Assembly: GCA_029959325.1 (NCBI GenBank)
Contig: JASCPF010000001.1
Span: 62,001 to 126,000, forward strand
Reading direction: 5' to 3'
Length of the DNA stretch: 64,000 bases
DNA from: Microbacteriaceae bacterium PS02068
GTDB lineage: Bacteria; Actinomycetota; Actinomycetes; Actinomycetales; Microbacteriaceae
Below the pieces are notes generated by a model. It did not search any database, was not told the origin of the DNA, and saw nothing but the letters and a program-made list of their open reading frames with translations. A program made the position numbers and the translations under genes. Positions 42,173-51,219 of this stretch are shown one piece after another; positions within the stretch are counted from its first letter, which is position 1, and each line of letters starts with the position of its first letter.

Positions 42173-42570
42173 CCCGCGCCGTACCGCTGCCGACCGAGAC
42201 AGAGATCACCGCCGTCGTCGAGGCACTCACGAGGGAAGATCCATCGCACCCTCCCGCAGTCCTTGCCGTCGCCGCGCGCCTCGGACTCAGCAACGCCACC
42301 TTCTGGCGCCGCTTCCCTCAACTCGCACAGACGCTCGCCGACACCCGAAAGGACGCGCTGCGCGACCGCACCCGCGCTCCGGAACGCCCCTCACCTGCAC
42401 TGCCCGCCGCTGAGCTTGCTCGGCTCCGCAACGACAACGCACGCCTGGATAGCGAGGTGCGCGCGGCGGCTGCGGAAGTGCAGCGACTGACGCTCGAGAA
42501 CCATGCCCTTCGCACGCAGCTCGAGCAAGCATCCGGCGTCATTCCGATCCACGCGCGCGGCGACGAGTAG
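42169..42570 (+). CDS. Small coiled-coil accessory protein (TnpC-like)
   Basis: A 133-residue protein with an N-terminal helix-turn-helix-like segment (VAARLGLSNATFWRRFPQLAQ) and a heptad-rich coil (LRNDNARLDSEVRAAAAEVQRLTLENHALRTQL spans residues 85-118). Size and place after the recombinases match TnpC of Tn554 (125 residues), which aids orientation of insertion there. ATG 42169 overlaps the stop of gene three (ATGA). Function by analogy only. Confidence 0.72.
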   Translation: MTRAVPLPTETEITAVVEALTREDPSHPPAVLAVAARLGLSNATFWRRFPQLAQTLADTRKDALRDRTRAPERPSPALPAAELARLRNDNARLDSEVRAAAAEVQRLTLENHALRTQLEQASGVIPIHARGDE

Positions 42571-42585
42571 CCGACCCCGGGGCCT

Positions 42586-42894
42586 TCAACGGCTGCGCAG
42601 GTCCGGCATCTCTTCGGGAATCAGCTCAATAAGCGGTACGCCCAGCACTTGCGACAACGTGAGAACGGTCCGCAACGTCGGATTCGCCGCGGTCCCCGGG
42701 CGCGACTCGCCCTTCTCATACTTCTGATACGTGTAACGCGTCAGCCCCGCTCGGTAGGCGACGTCTTCCTGACTCAGCCCCGCCTGGTCGCGGGCGCGGC
42801 GGAGATTCGTCGCAAGAAGCTGCACGTAGTCGCTCCACTGCGCGTCGATACCGTCGTCACGCCGAGCCACCCATCCAGCCTCGCGATCGACCAC
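42586..42894 (-). CDS. XRE-family transcriptional regulator
   Basis: A 102-residue protein with an XRE helix-turn-helix: RRARDQAGLSQEDVAYRAGLTRYTYQKYEKG, residues about 33-63, then a short dimerisation tail. Start GTG 42894. It converges on the recombinase operon (15 bases apart) and diverges from the gene at 43063. Beside it lie GTATGGCC repeats that look like its operator. Probably controls its own gene and the divergent gene. Confidence 0.86.
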   Translation of the reverse strand: MVDREAGWVARRDDGIDAQWSDYVQLLATNLRRARDQAGLSQEDVAYRAGLTRYTYQKYEKGESRPGTAANPTLRTVLTLSQVLGVPLIELIPEEMPDLRSR

Positions 42895-42899
42895 CTCGG

Positions 42900-42939
42900 G
42901 TATGGCCTACTCCGTATGGCATAATTTCGAAGGCCATAC
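42900..42939. promoter_or_regulatory. Repeat-rich operator of the XRE regulator
   Basis: Just upstream of the regulator start lie three copies of an 8-base site: GTATGGCC (42900-42907), GTATGGCA (42914-42921) and the inverse GGCCATAC (42932-42939). Between them is CATAAT at 42920-42925, a possible -10 for the plus-strand gene. Spacings of 14 and 18 bases place half-sites on about the same face of DNA. Confidence 0.6.
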
Positions 42940-43062
42940 GAAACAATCTCGGTACCTGTCGGACTCCGTCCGCCTCCTTCTGCACGTGTGCTGCTGGCCC
43001 CGTCGGCCACTGGTCGCGTCGCGGGGTCGGCCCTCGCATGCGACCAGGATTGTGATGGTGCA

Positions 43063-43551
43063 GTGACACCCGACCCGTACCCGATCTGGTGGCGGGAGAT
43101 TCCCAGCCCGCCGCCGGCACAGTGGGGATACGTCTTCGAAGAGCTCACAGGCGAAGACCGTGCCGAGGAGTGGGCGCTGGCCGCCGGCATCTTCGTCGCC
43201 CAGGTGCGGCGACGCACAGGCCGCGGCCCGACCTATGCGGAGCTGTTCGCGCATCTTCTTCCCGACATGGACGGGCTGCCTGCACCCTTCCCGCCGGGCC
43301 TGACGTACTTCGAACGACGCCGCGCGCTAGCCGGGTTTCGCGGACACGTCACGATCGAATGGCGCCGGCGCGGCATGATCAGCTGGGAGACAGGCGTGAC
43401 CCGCAGCCTGCGGGTCGGGCGCGCTTTCCGGGCGCGATCCCGAGACCGACAGCATGCCCAGACGGACCCTCGCAGCCGACTAATCGCACACGTCACCGAT
43501 GAGCAGACGCGGCCCCCACACTCGAGCGAACGGAGCCGGGATGATCGATGA
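43063..43551 (+). CDS. Hypothetical island protein
   Basis: No family recognised. From GTG 43063 the 162-residue protein begins VTPDPYPIWWREIPSPPPAQWGY; residues 15-100 are a compact, well-composed domain (EELTGEDRAEEWALAAGIFVAQVRRR, YAELFAHLLPDM, FRGHVTIEWRRRG), while the last 45 residues are Arg/Ser/Asp-rich and disordered-looking. No signal peptide or membrane helix. It overlaps the next gene's start by 11 bases, so the two are an operon behind the XRE operator. Confidence 0.6.
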   Translation: MTPDPYPIWWREIPSPPPAQWGYVFEELTGEDRAEEWALAAGIFVAQVRRRTGRGPTYAELFAHLLPDMDGLPAPFPPGLTYFERRRALAGFRGHVTIEWRRRGMISWETGVTRSLRVGRAFRARSRDRQHAQTDPRSRLIAHVTDEQTRPPHSSERSRDDR

Positions 43552-43918
43552 GAACCTACCCGAGGCGCAGCGGATCCTCGCTCGAATCGCCGTCGGATGG
43601 CCAGAGCTTCTCGAGGTGAACCCAGGCTGGCTCCCACTACTGGGGCGCCTTGACGAACAGCTCTCCATAATCGCTCCGGACTACGTCGTCCTGCAGTGCA
43701 AGTCCAAGTTCGGCGCCCTCAGCTTCTATGCGCAGCCGTCACCGGATCCGGGGACGCACGACGACGAGTTCGCGGGGATCATTCACGCGGCCGAGTGGGA
43801 AAGCACGCGACTGTGCGAACTGTGTGGCGGCCCCGCACAGCAGTACACGATCCGGCTGTGGTCCTGGACGCTCTGTACTGATCATGCAAGACAGATGGCC
43901 GAGGAGGCCCACGGATAA
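43541..43918 (+). CDS. Hypothetical protein with Cys-x2-Cys motif
   Basis: A 125-residue protein of a family common in plasmids and mobile islands but without known function. Recognisable are LLGRLDEQLS, VVLQCKSKFGALSFY and AEWESTRLCELCGGPAQ with a late LCTDHA; the two CxxC-like Cys plus Cys/His near the end could hold a zinc. ATG 43541 has GGAG about 9 bases upstream and overlaps the gene before it. Confidence 0.65.
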   Translation: MIDENLPEAQRILARIAVGWPELLEVNPGWLPLLGRLDEQLSIIAPDYVVLQCKSKFGALSFYAQPSPDPGTHDDEFAGIIHAAEWESTRLCELCGGPAQQYTIRLWSWTLCTDHARQMAEEAHG

Positions 43919-44292
43919 AGCCCACGGGTGAGTCGGCGGATCGAGCCTGAGATCGCGGCGGCTGGAGACACTGAACCGGACGCGTCGAAGTGCCGTCGAC
44001 TCGTCAAGACCGCTGAGTCATTGATCTCCTGGCCGCGGTCGCGAACGTTGCCGTCCGAGGATCGAAGCGCCTCGATGTGCAGGGATCGCGCGAATCCCGT
44101 CCCGACCGCTGGATCCCATATGTCGACGGACTTCAAACTCAGGTCCAAGCGAGCGGGCAGGCCCAACCGATAAAGCTTGTGCAAGCGAGAGACTGGTCGT
44201 GTGTTCGAGCCTGAGCTTCCGCGCTCGTCGTCCGAGTACGCAGGTGTCCTTCGGCGCCTCCAGAACGAGGCGAAGGGCGTGGTGCGAACTCT
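43919..44292. other. Intergenic stretch, no gene seen
   Basis: 374 bases between the plus-strand unknown gene and the convergent hsdR. Short open frames here lack coding character. A hairpin CCTTC-G-GCGCCTC / GAGGCGAAGG (about 44249-44276) lies 17 bases past the hsdR stop; without a T run it is only a weak terminator candidate for the hsdMSR operon. Confidence 0.5.
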
Positions 44293-47200
44293 TCACTCGA
44301 CGGTTCCGTCTGATTCGGGATCGTCAGTCATGCGCAGCCGTCGCGACTCATAGAGGTACTCGCCGATGAGGCGGATGAACTCATCCGCACGGGCGCTCTC
44401 CCCCGTGAGGGCTTCGGTGAGCTTACCGAATGCACCCTCATTGAGCACGGCGGCATCGGTGAGGGTCTCGCGCAGGTCGGGTGAGGAGAGGAATTGGTCG
44501 ACTGCGTTGTGGTCGATCTGCTCGACGATCCGCGGATCCTCGCTGGCCAGTCCGGCCGCCGCGATCACGAAGCCCTCGATCTGCGGATCGGCGAACTCGG
44601 ACCCAAACAGAGCATTGATCCGTGCCACGACCTGGGACAGTAGTTCCTGCTGCGGGTCCTGCCGCGAGATGCTCGACCCCATGCCAGTGATGCCCCGCAG
44701 CCCAGGGGTGTCCTGATCCCCCGTGAGGCCAATGTCTGCCTGGCCTCGATCGATCTGACGGACGTGGCGAAGCTCGAGCCCGGACACGTCTGCATCTGCG
44801 TCGTCGTCAGCACCAGGCAGTAGCAGGACCAGCTGCCGCAGGAACTCGGCGAGCTTCTCCAGATCCGACGTGCCGTAGTCGACCACCTGAGACATGAAGT
44901 CGTATAGGCGGACGTATGACCCGCAGTCTTTCCTGAAGGTGCTCAGTTCGTCGAGCGCCTGCGCATCGTGCTGCTCCTTGGCGATGTTCCGCTGTGCGAT
45001 GAACTCGTCGCGGGGCGGCTTCACGGCCGCCGACAACTCGGACCGCGGCTGGGGATCGCTCCACCACGCTGCCGCGTAGCGCTCTACGTCCGCCGGCGTG
45101 TAGATCCGGGCTTGCGCGAGCTTCGTCGCGAGGCGGTGCACCAGGTTCGGATCCGTGGCCGTCTCGACGTGCGCTTCGAGGTAATAGGTCAGGAATGCCT
45201 CGCGAATCTCAGTCGGATCGTTCACGAAGTCGAGCACGAACGTGCGGTCCTTCTTCTCCCCGGACGGTGCGCGGTAAGTGCGATTCAGCCGCGAGAGCGT
45301 CTGGACTGCGTGGACATCCGGCAGCCGTTTGTCCACGTACATCGCGCACAGCAGCGGCTGATCGAAGCCGGTCTGGAACTTGTCGGCCACCAGCATCAAC
45401 CGATACTCGGGCCGGCGGAACTCCTTCGCAAGGTCGGAACCGAGACCGGGGTTAAGGGACGCCTCCGTGACGTCCTGCAGCCCGTACTCGTCATCGCTGA
45501 TCGTCCCGGAGAACGCGACGATCGTCCGGTAGCCGTAGCCGTTCGCAGCCAGGTACTTGTCGGTCTCGACCTTGTAGCGCACCGCAGCCTGGCGGGAGTC
45601 GGTCACGACCATCGCCTTGGCGTGCCCGTCGAGCAGATGCGCAACGTTGGCGCGGAAGTGCTCGACGATGATCTCGACTTTCTGCCCGACGTTGCTTGGG
45701 TGCAGTTTCGCGAATCGCATGATCTTCCGGCTCGCGACCTTCGGATCGACCAGATGATCATCGGCCTCGTCGACGGAGATTCCAGTGACAAGGCCGTTCT
45801 CGCCCCGCTGTTCGATCTCAAACGCAGTCCGGTACGTCTGGTAGCCGCGCAGCACGTCGAGGATGAAGCCTTCTTCGATGGCCTGCCGCATTGGGTAGAC
45901 ATCGAACGAGACCGGCTTGCCGTCGCGGTTGACCCGGCCGAAGAGCTCTTTGGTCTTGGCCTTGGGGGTCGCCGTGAAGGCCAGCAGCGACACGTTCCGG
46001 GCTCCAGCGCGCGCGGCGGTCTCAGCAGCGATCTTCTTCTCGCGGGCGACGTCGGTTTCGACGATCTCGTTGATGAGGTCCTGGCTGTCCAGATCGTCGT
46101 CGTCTGCGAGCTCGCCGCCGTCGGTCAGGACCTTCTTCAGCTCCGATGCGGTCGTGCCGGACTGCGACGTGTGAGCCTCGTCGACAATCACCGCGAAGTT
46201 GCGGTCACCGAGCTTCTCCTCCAAGAGGTTCTTCACGTATGGGAACGTCTGGATAGTGACGACGATGACGAGCGCCGAGCCCGTCAACGCATCAAGCAGA
46301 GCGCGCGACTTCGATCCGCCGCTGCGGCGGATCGCGGCCGAATCGATTACGGCGACGGTGCCGGACGTGTCATCGACCTGGTTGATCGCCTGCTGCAGCT
46401 GGGCATCGAGCACCCGTCGGTCAGAGACGATGATGACCTTGTCGAAGACCTTCTCGTTCGAGAGGTCGTGCAGCCGAGCGAGACGGTGTGCCGTCCACGC
46501 GATCGTGTTGGTCTTCCCAGAGCCGGCCGAGTGCTCGATCAGGTAGCGCTGGCCCGGGCCCTCATCGGTGACCGCGTCGACGAGCTTCGTCACCGCGCGC
46601 CACTGGTGGTAGCGCGGGAACATGAGCGTCGTCGACCGCTTGATCTTGCCCGTCGCGGGATCCTCGTCGTTCTCCGTCTTCAGGAACATCTGCGAATCGA
46701 GAATCGACAGCCAGTTGTCGCGCTGCAGTACCTGCTCCCACAGATACGAGGTCGCGGTGCCGTCCGGGTTCGGCGGGTTCCCGGCTGCGCCGGTGTCCGC
46801 ATGCCCCTGGTTGAACGGCAGGAAGTAGGTCTTCTCGCCAGCGAGCCGCGTGGTCATGTGGACCTGGTCATCGTCCACGGCGAAGTGCACCAGCGCGCGC
46901 GAGCCGAAACCGAGCAGCGGCTGACCCGCCGGGTTACGGTCCTCCCGGTACTGGCGCATCGCCGAACGCCATTCCTGCTTGAAGAACGACTTCAGCTCGG
47001 ACGTCGCGACCGGGATGCCGTTGACGAAGAGCACCAGGTCGATCGAGCGCGAGTCGCCGCGCTTCGGCGAGAAGAAGACCTGCCGGGCGACCCGAAGCCG
47101 CACCTTCCGATAGTTGGCAGTGACTTCCGAGTTGAGGCTGGTCGCCGGTCGGAACTGGCACATCTTCAGATGCGCGGTCGCGCCGCGGGTGTGCGAGAAC

Positions 47201-47499
47201 TTCCGGCGCAACACGTTCAGAGTGCCACCACCCGAGCTCATCGGCGTGTCCAGGCGCGACACCAGCGACGAGATCAGAGCCTCCTTGTCGGCGCTCTCTG
47301 CGCCGGTGCCGACGCGCACGACCTTCGCGTATTCGGCGGGTTGAGTCTCCCGCAGCCACCAGTGCACGTCCTCGGGCCAGAGCGCACGTGCGGCATCGTA
47401 GCCTTCGTTCGCCTTCTCGTGCACCCATCCATGGGTGGCGAGGTGCTCAACGATCTCGGATTCGAATGCTTCCTCGTGGGTGCCGTCTGCTGCCGCCAT
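44293..47499 (-). CDS. hsdR: Type I restriction endonuclease subunit R
   Basis: The ATP-driven translocase/nuclease of the R-M complex. The 1068-residue protein has an N-terminal nuclease domain with Asp154 and Glu168-x-Lys170 (TSELKSF), the Walker A HSAGSGKTN (323-331), VDEAHTSQSG (DEAH box), LAFTATPKAK and a second RecA-like domain ending with QTLSRLNRTYR, then a helical region. All motifs are intact, so it should be active. It follows hsdS by two bases and is last in the operon. Confidence 0.96.
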   Translation of the reverse strand: MAAADGTHEEAFESEIVEHLATHGWVHEKANEGYDAARALWPEDVHWWLRETQPAEYAKVVRVGTGAESADKEALISSLVSRLDTPMSSGGGTLNVLRRKFSHTRGATAHLKMCQFRPATSLNSEVTANYRKVRLRVARQVFFSPKRGDSRSIDLVLFVNGIPVATSELKSFFKQEWRSAMRQYREDRNPAGQPLLGFGSRALVHFAVDDDQVHMTTRLAGEKTYFLPFNQGHADTGAAGNPPNPDGTATSYLWEQVLQRDNWLSILDSQMFLKTENDEDPATGKIKRSTTLMFPRYHQWRAVTKLVDAVTDEGPGQRYLIEHSAGSGKTNTIAWTAHRLARLHDLSNEKVFDKVIIVSDRRVLDAQLQQAINQVDDTSGTVAVIDSAAIRRSGGSKSRALLDALTGSALVIVVTIQTFPYVKNLLEEKLGDRNFAVIVDEAHTSQSGTTASELKKVLTDGGELADDDDLDSQDLINEIVETDVAREKKIAAETAARAGARNVSLLAFTATPKAKTKELFGRVNRDGKPVSFDVYPMRQAIEEGFILDVLRGYQTYRTAFEIEQRGENGLVTGISVDEADDHLVDPKVASRKIMRFAKLHPSNVGQKVEIIVEHFRANVAHLLDGHAKAMVVTDSRQAAVRYKVETDKYLAANGYGYRTIVAFSGTISDDEYGLQDVTEASLNPGLGSDLAKEFRRPEYRLMLVADKFQTGFDQPLLCAMYVDKRLPDVHAVQTLSRLNRTYRAPSGEKKDRTFVLDFVNDPTEIREAFLTYYLEAHVETATDPNLVHRLATKLAQARIYTPADVERYAAAWWSDPQPRSELSAAVKPPRDEFIAQRNIAKEQHDAQALDELSTFRKDCGSYVRLYDFMSQVVDYGTSDLEKLAEFLRQLVLLLPGADDDADADVSGLELRHVRQIDRGQADIGLTGDQDTPGLRGITGMGSSISRQDPQQELLSQVVARINALFGSEFADPQIEGFVIAAAGLASEDPRIVEQIDHNAVDQFLSSPDLRETLTDAAVLNEGAFGKLTEALTGESARADEFIRLIGEYLYESRRLRMTDDPESDGTVE

Positions 47500-47501
47500 C
47501 G

Positions 47502-48800
47502 CTAACTCGCTCTCCGTGCCGTGCGAACGTTGATCTGTCCCGTCACCGCTGCTGTGATCAGCGCCGAGCGGCGTTCCTTGGCAAGAGCGATGTGCTCCTC
47601 AGCCTTTGCGATCAGAGCATCGATCTGGGCGGTCTGCTGCTGGATGTGCTCGACAATGGCGCGCTGCTCGTCGACCGGCGGAATCGGGAGCGGGAGATTG
47701 TCGAGGTCGTTTTGCTTAATCCGGCGGTCGAACGTCGTGTTCGACCGTGTATAGAGCTTGTACTGCTCGAAGTACGGCGCAGATCGAAGGATGGCATGAA
47801 GGTACCAGGGATCGAGACGGTCAGAGATCTCAAAGACCCGGTAGTCGGGGCTCACCGCACCGCGCTTATCGGACACGCCGATCGCACCGCCGATCAGCCA
47901 CATGGGGTTCACAACGAGATCTCCCGGCCTCGCCACGAGGTACCGCGGGATCGAAGTCTCCGCGGCGTTCTGCTGGGCACTCATGGTCGATCGATCAGTC
48001 AGGTAACCCTTGACAGTCAGCGACAGCATCAATTCTGAACTGGCGCGGTTGCGCTCTTCTCGCGGGAAGCAGACGGTCTTGAACCGCTCCGTACCCCATG
48101 ACACCGGAGCTGCAGCGAGCCAGGGTTCGACAGCCAGAGAGCTTCCCCAGCGAGTCACTGCATGATCGCCCCGCGCTTCGCCTTGGAGGCCACCAAGAGC
48201 TGTCGTCGTAGCGACGGCGAGCCGCCTCTCTTCGAGACGAGCGATCAGCTCCTCCTGCTTGGCCACGAGCGCGTCGATCTGGGCCGTCTCACGGGCCAGG
48301 TAGTCGGCGATCGCGTGCTGATCGTCCAGGGACGGGAATGGAACATGAACTCCAGCGAGGTTCTTCCGAGACACACGCTGCCGTGTTGCCCCGGCTTGGA
48401 GGAGTTCGATTTGGTCACGCACGAAACGTGAATTGATCGCATACATAAGGTATGCGCTAAAGGTCGTTTTAGGATTTGGCCGGAGAATTGCGACATCGAC
48501 GACGGTCGCAGCCCGCCCGATCGCCTCAGGGACTAGACATGCGCGACCGAGTGGGTCAGGCATTCGGGCAACCAAAACGTCACCCGGCTGAAGGTACGTG
48601 ACCTGCAGACGACGTGCCTGCTCATCGTTCATCCAACGATCACTACGATCGCGCCAATGGGTCTCGCCGATATCGGCGAGCTGTGTGAGGCGCACAGCTC
48701 CATTTGGGTCCTGGTCCTTCGACTCGACCCAGTCGCCATCGACAATAGACCCGCCTTGAAGGATCTGCCGAAGGGGCAAGACACGAGACCCAGTCGTCAC
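47502..48800 (-). CDS. hsdS: Type I restriction-modification specificity subunit S
   Basis: Chooses the bipartite target sequence for the M and R subunits. The 432-residue protein has two target-recognition domains (about 1-150 and 215-370), each followed by a helical spacer with the near-identical TAQIDALVAK (172-181) and TAQIDALIAK (390-399). ATG 48800 overlaps the hsdM stop (ATGA). The DNA of the two spacers is also similar, so recombination between them could change specificity. The target sequence cannot be predicted. Confidence 0.95.
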   Translation of the reverse strand: MTTGSRVLPLRQILQGGSIVDGDWVESKDQDPNGAVRLTQLADIGETHWRDRSDRWMNDEQARRLQVTYLQPGDVLVARMPDPLGRACLVPEAIGRAATVVDVAILRPNPKTTFSAYLMYAINSRFVRDQIELLQAGATRQRVSRKNLAGVHVPFPSLDDQHAIADYLARETAQIDALVAKQEELIARLEERRLAVATTTALGGLQGEARGDHAVTRWGSSLAVEPWLAAAPVSWGTERFKTVCFPREERNRASSELMLSLTVKGYLTDRSTMSAQQNAAETSIPRYLVARPGDLVVNPMWLIGGAIGVSDKRGAVSPDYRVFEISDRLDPWYLHAILRSAPYFEQYKLYTRSNTTFDRRIKQNDLDNLPLPIPPVDEQRAIVEHIQQQTAQIDALIAKAEEHIALAKERRSALITAAVTGQINVRTARRAS

Positions 48801-50803
48801 GCTTCCACCTCACGGAGCATGATCATGATCTCGCCGACCACTCTCTCGAGGTCGGCGTCGATCTCGCTGAGCGCCCGGGGCGGCTCGTACATGTAGAAGT
48901 GCCGGGTGAACGGGATCTCGTAGCCGGTCTTGGTCTTGGCCCAGTCGATCCATGCATCGTCGACGTGCGGCTTCACTTCGGCGTCGAAGTACGCCTGGAC
49001 GGTCTCTTCGAGCGCTTCATGGGTCTTCGGGTGCCCGCCCCAGCCGAACGGGACGTTCTCGGTGTCGCGCAGGGCAGGGTCAGGCTCGATTTCGCCCTTC
49101 TGGGGACCGGTCGTGTACCGGCAGAAATCAGCCGAATCATCGTGGACGCCGATGACCTGCCAGAGCGTTTTGCGCTGCGCCATGGTCAGCGTGACTCCGC
49201 TGTTGCCGAGGTGCTTCCCGAGCGCCTGCAGGAACGTCTCACGGTTCAGGTACGGCTCCGTGCCGAACGATGTGAGCGCATCTGCAAGTCCCGCGATCTT
49301 GCCGAGTGTCTTGTGCTCAGTGACTACACTGATGGTCTCTGGGGTGCACTCGAACCGGAGCTGCAGGGGCCGCTCGACGGTCGCGGTCCAGTAGGCGAAG
49401 TCGCGGTTCGCGAACTCTTTCATCGGCACGGTGATCTCGTCAGTATCGCTCGCAGTGCCATCGAATGTGCGAACGATGGCGTCCCGATGCTTCTCGACGA
49501 TCTCGACTCGCTTGGATCCGATCGCCTTGCGGAGCTTCGAGCCCAGTCCGGTCGCATCGATGAGCTGGACCTTGCCCCTACGTGCAGCCGGCTTCGCGTT
49601 CGACAGGATCCACAGGTACGTGGCGATGCCGGTGTTGTAGAACATATCGTTCGGCAGCGCGACGATGGCCTCCACGAGATCCCGCTCGAGCATATGTCCG
49701 CGGATGTCGGACGGTCCCGATCCTGCGCCTCCGTTGAACAACGGGGAGCCGTTCAGCACGATGCCGGCCTTGCCGCCGCGGCCGGTCTCGTCGACGTCGC
49801 GCATCTTCGAGGCGACGTGGAGCAGGAAAAGCATTGCAGCATCGCCCACGGCCGGAAGCCCCGGCGCGAACCGGCCCTGGCCGCCGAGGGCGTGCTCGGC
49901 CTTGACGTCGGACTCGACCGCCTTCCAGTCTGTGCCGAACGGCGGGTTCGAGAGCACGTAGTCGAACCGGCGGTTCTCGAACAGGTCGGTGACCAGTGTG
50001 TCGCCCCGGCGTACGTTCGACGGATCCTGCCCCTTGATCAACAAGTCCGCTTTGCAGATCGCGTAGGTGCGCGGGTTGATCTCCTGCCCGAACAGCGCAG
50101 TCGAAGCACCCGGGTTGACCTCGCGGAGGTGCTCGTCGGCGACGGTGAGCATGCCGCCGGTACCAACGGTGGGGTCGTAGATCGAGCGCACGGTGCCACG
50201 ATCACGCAGCGCCTCTGTGTCTTCGGCGTACAGAAGATCGACCAGCAGGCGAACCACGTCACGCGGCGTGTAGAACTGGCCGGCACCGTCATTGGCCGAC
50301 TCGGCGAAGCGGTAGATGAGGTTCTCGAAGAGGTCACCCATGTCGGCATTGGACACTGCATCCGGGGACAGGTCGATGCCCGCGAAGTGCCGGACAACCT
50401 GTGCCAGACGATCGCGCGCGTCGAGCGTCCGGATAACGTTCTCAAAGTCGAAGGACTTGAACACGTCCAGATTCGCCGAGAAGCCGCCGATGTAGTCGAG
50501 GAGGTTCGCCGCGAGGTTGTTCGGATCCTGCAGCGCCTTCTTCAGCGTGTACGCGCTGGTCGTCCAGAATGACAGGCCCGCGCTGTCCACGGTGCGTGTC
50601 TTGATCTTCAGATGGGTACGGCGCTGCTGCTCGCCGTTGTGCTTCTTGACGATCTCAGCCATCACCTCACGGTGCGGGTCCATCACACACTCCAGACGGC
50701 GCAGGACGGTGAACGGCAAGATCACTGAGCCATATTCGGCTTCGGCGTATGGACCCCGCAGAGTGTCGGCGACGCTCCACACAAAGTTCGAAAGAACTGA
50801 CAC
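48797..50803 (-). CDS. hsdM: Type I restriction-modification methyltransferase subunit M
   Basis: N6-adenine methylase. With GTG 50803 as start (GGAG lies 11 bases upstream) the protein has 668 residues: an N-terminal helical HsdM_N domain, FYTPRDVVRLLV, AdoMet motif I DPTVGTGGML (210-219) and catalytic motif IV NPPFG (286-290). A TTG at 50845 would add 14 residues but has no ribosome-binding site. It heads hsdM-hsdS-hsdR, transcribed away from the right end of the island. Confidence 0.95.
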   Translation of the reverse strand: MSVLSNFVWSVADTLRGPYAEAEYGSVILPFTVLRRLECVMDPHREVMAEIVKKHNGEQQRRTHLKIKTRTVDSAGLSFWTTSAYTLKKALQDPNNLAANLLDYIGGFSANLDVFKSFDFENVIRTLDARDRLAQVVRHFAGIDLSPDAVSNADMGDLFENLIYRFAESANDGAGQFYTPRDVVRLLVDLLYAEDTEALRDRGTVRSIYDPTVGTGGMLTVADEHLREVNPGASTALFGQEINPRTYAICKADLLIKGQDPSNVRRGDTLVTDLFENRRFDYVLSNPPFGTDWKAVESDVKAEHALGGQGRFAPGLPAVGDAAMLFLLHVASKMRDVDETGRGGKAGIVLNGSPLFNGGAGSGPSDIRGHMLERDLVEAIVALPNDMFYNTGIATYLWILSNAKPAARRGKVQLIDATGLGSKLRKAIGSKRVEIVEKHRDAIVRTFDGTASDTDEITVPMKEFANRDFAYWTATVERPLQLRFECTPETISVVTEHKTLGKIAGLADALTSFGTEPYLNRETFLQALGKHLGNSGVTLTMAQRKTLWQVIGVHDDSADFCRYTTGPQKGEIEPDPALRDTENVPFGWGGHPKTHEALEETVQAYFDAEVKPHVDDAWIDWAKTKTGYEIPFTRHFYMYEPPRALSEIDADLERVVGEIMIMLREVEA

Positions 50804-50973
50804 GACTTGAACTACTCCGGTTCTGCTGCACTCAATATGGGCCAAGAAGGAACATCCGCTGATCCTTGGGCGGACTCTCGAAGCACACTATCGCGGAGGC
50901 AGGACATGGCTGATGCGATGCCACCGCAGTGACTGCAGCGCCTAAGACGCGTCCGAGTCCCTACCCTTATCTC

Positions 50974-51174
50974 ATGACGTTCGACAACCTGGCCGCTGCG
51001 GCGCAGCCGATCTGCCCGTCGTGCGGTGTGACGATGCATCCAGTCATCGAGGAAGGCATCGGAGCCGATGAGTGCCGTGAGTGCGCGCATCGAATCGAGT
51101 GGCCGATAACGGACGTCCAGTACCCGGGCGAGGGCGAGGGGGTCATCGACTTCTGGCTGGACCGGCCGAACTGA
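50974..51174 (+). CDS. Small zinc-ribbon protein
   Basis: A 66-residue protein with CPSCG (residue 14 onward) and CRECAHR (34 onward), a classic two-knuckle zinc ribbon, and an acidic-Gly tail (YPGEGEGVIDFWLDRPN). A start at GTG 50929 is possible but has no better support. Transcribed opposite to hsdM, from a 128-base gap. Function unknown; its size fits regulatory or small nucleic-acid-binding proteins. Confidence 0.6.
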   Translation: MTFDNLAAAAQPICPSCGVTMHPVIEEGIGADECRECAHRIEWPITDVQYPGEGEGVIDFWLDRPN

Positions 51175-51219
51175 CCAGCGATGTCCTCTGCGCTGAGGAG
51201 CACATCTCGTTCGCCGGTG

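Noticed and set aside
43919-44292. Short open frames in the gap beside hsdR
   Set aside because: No ribosome sites, biased composition or known motif; left as intergenic.
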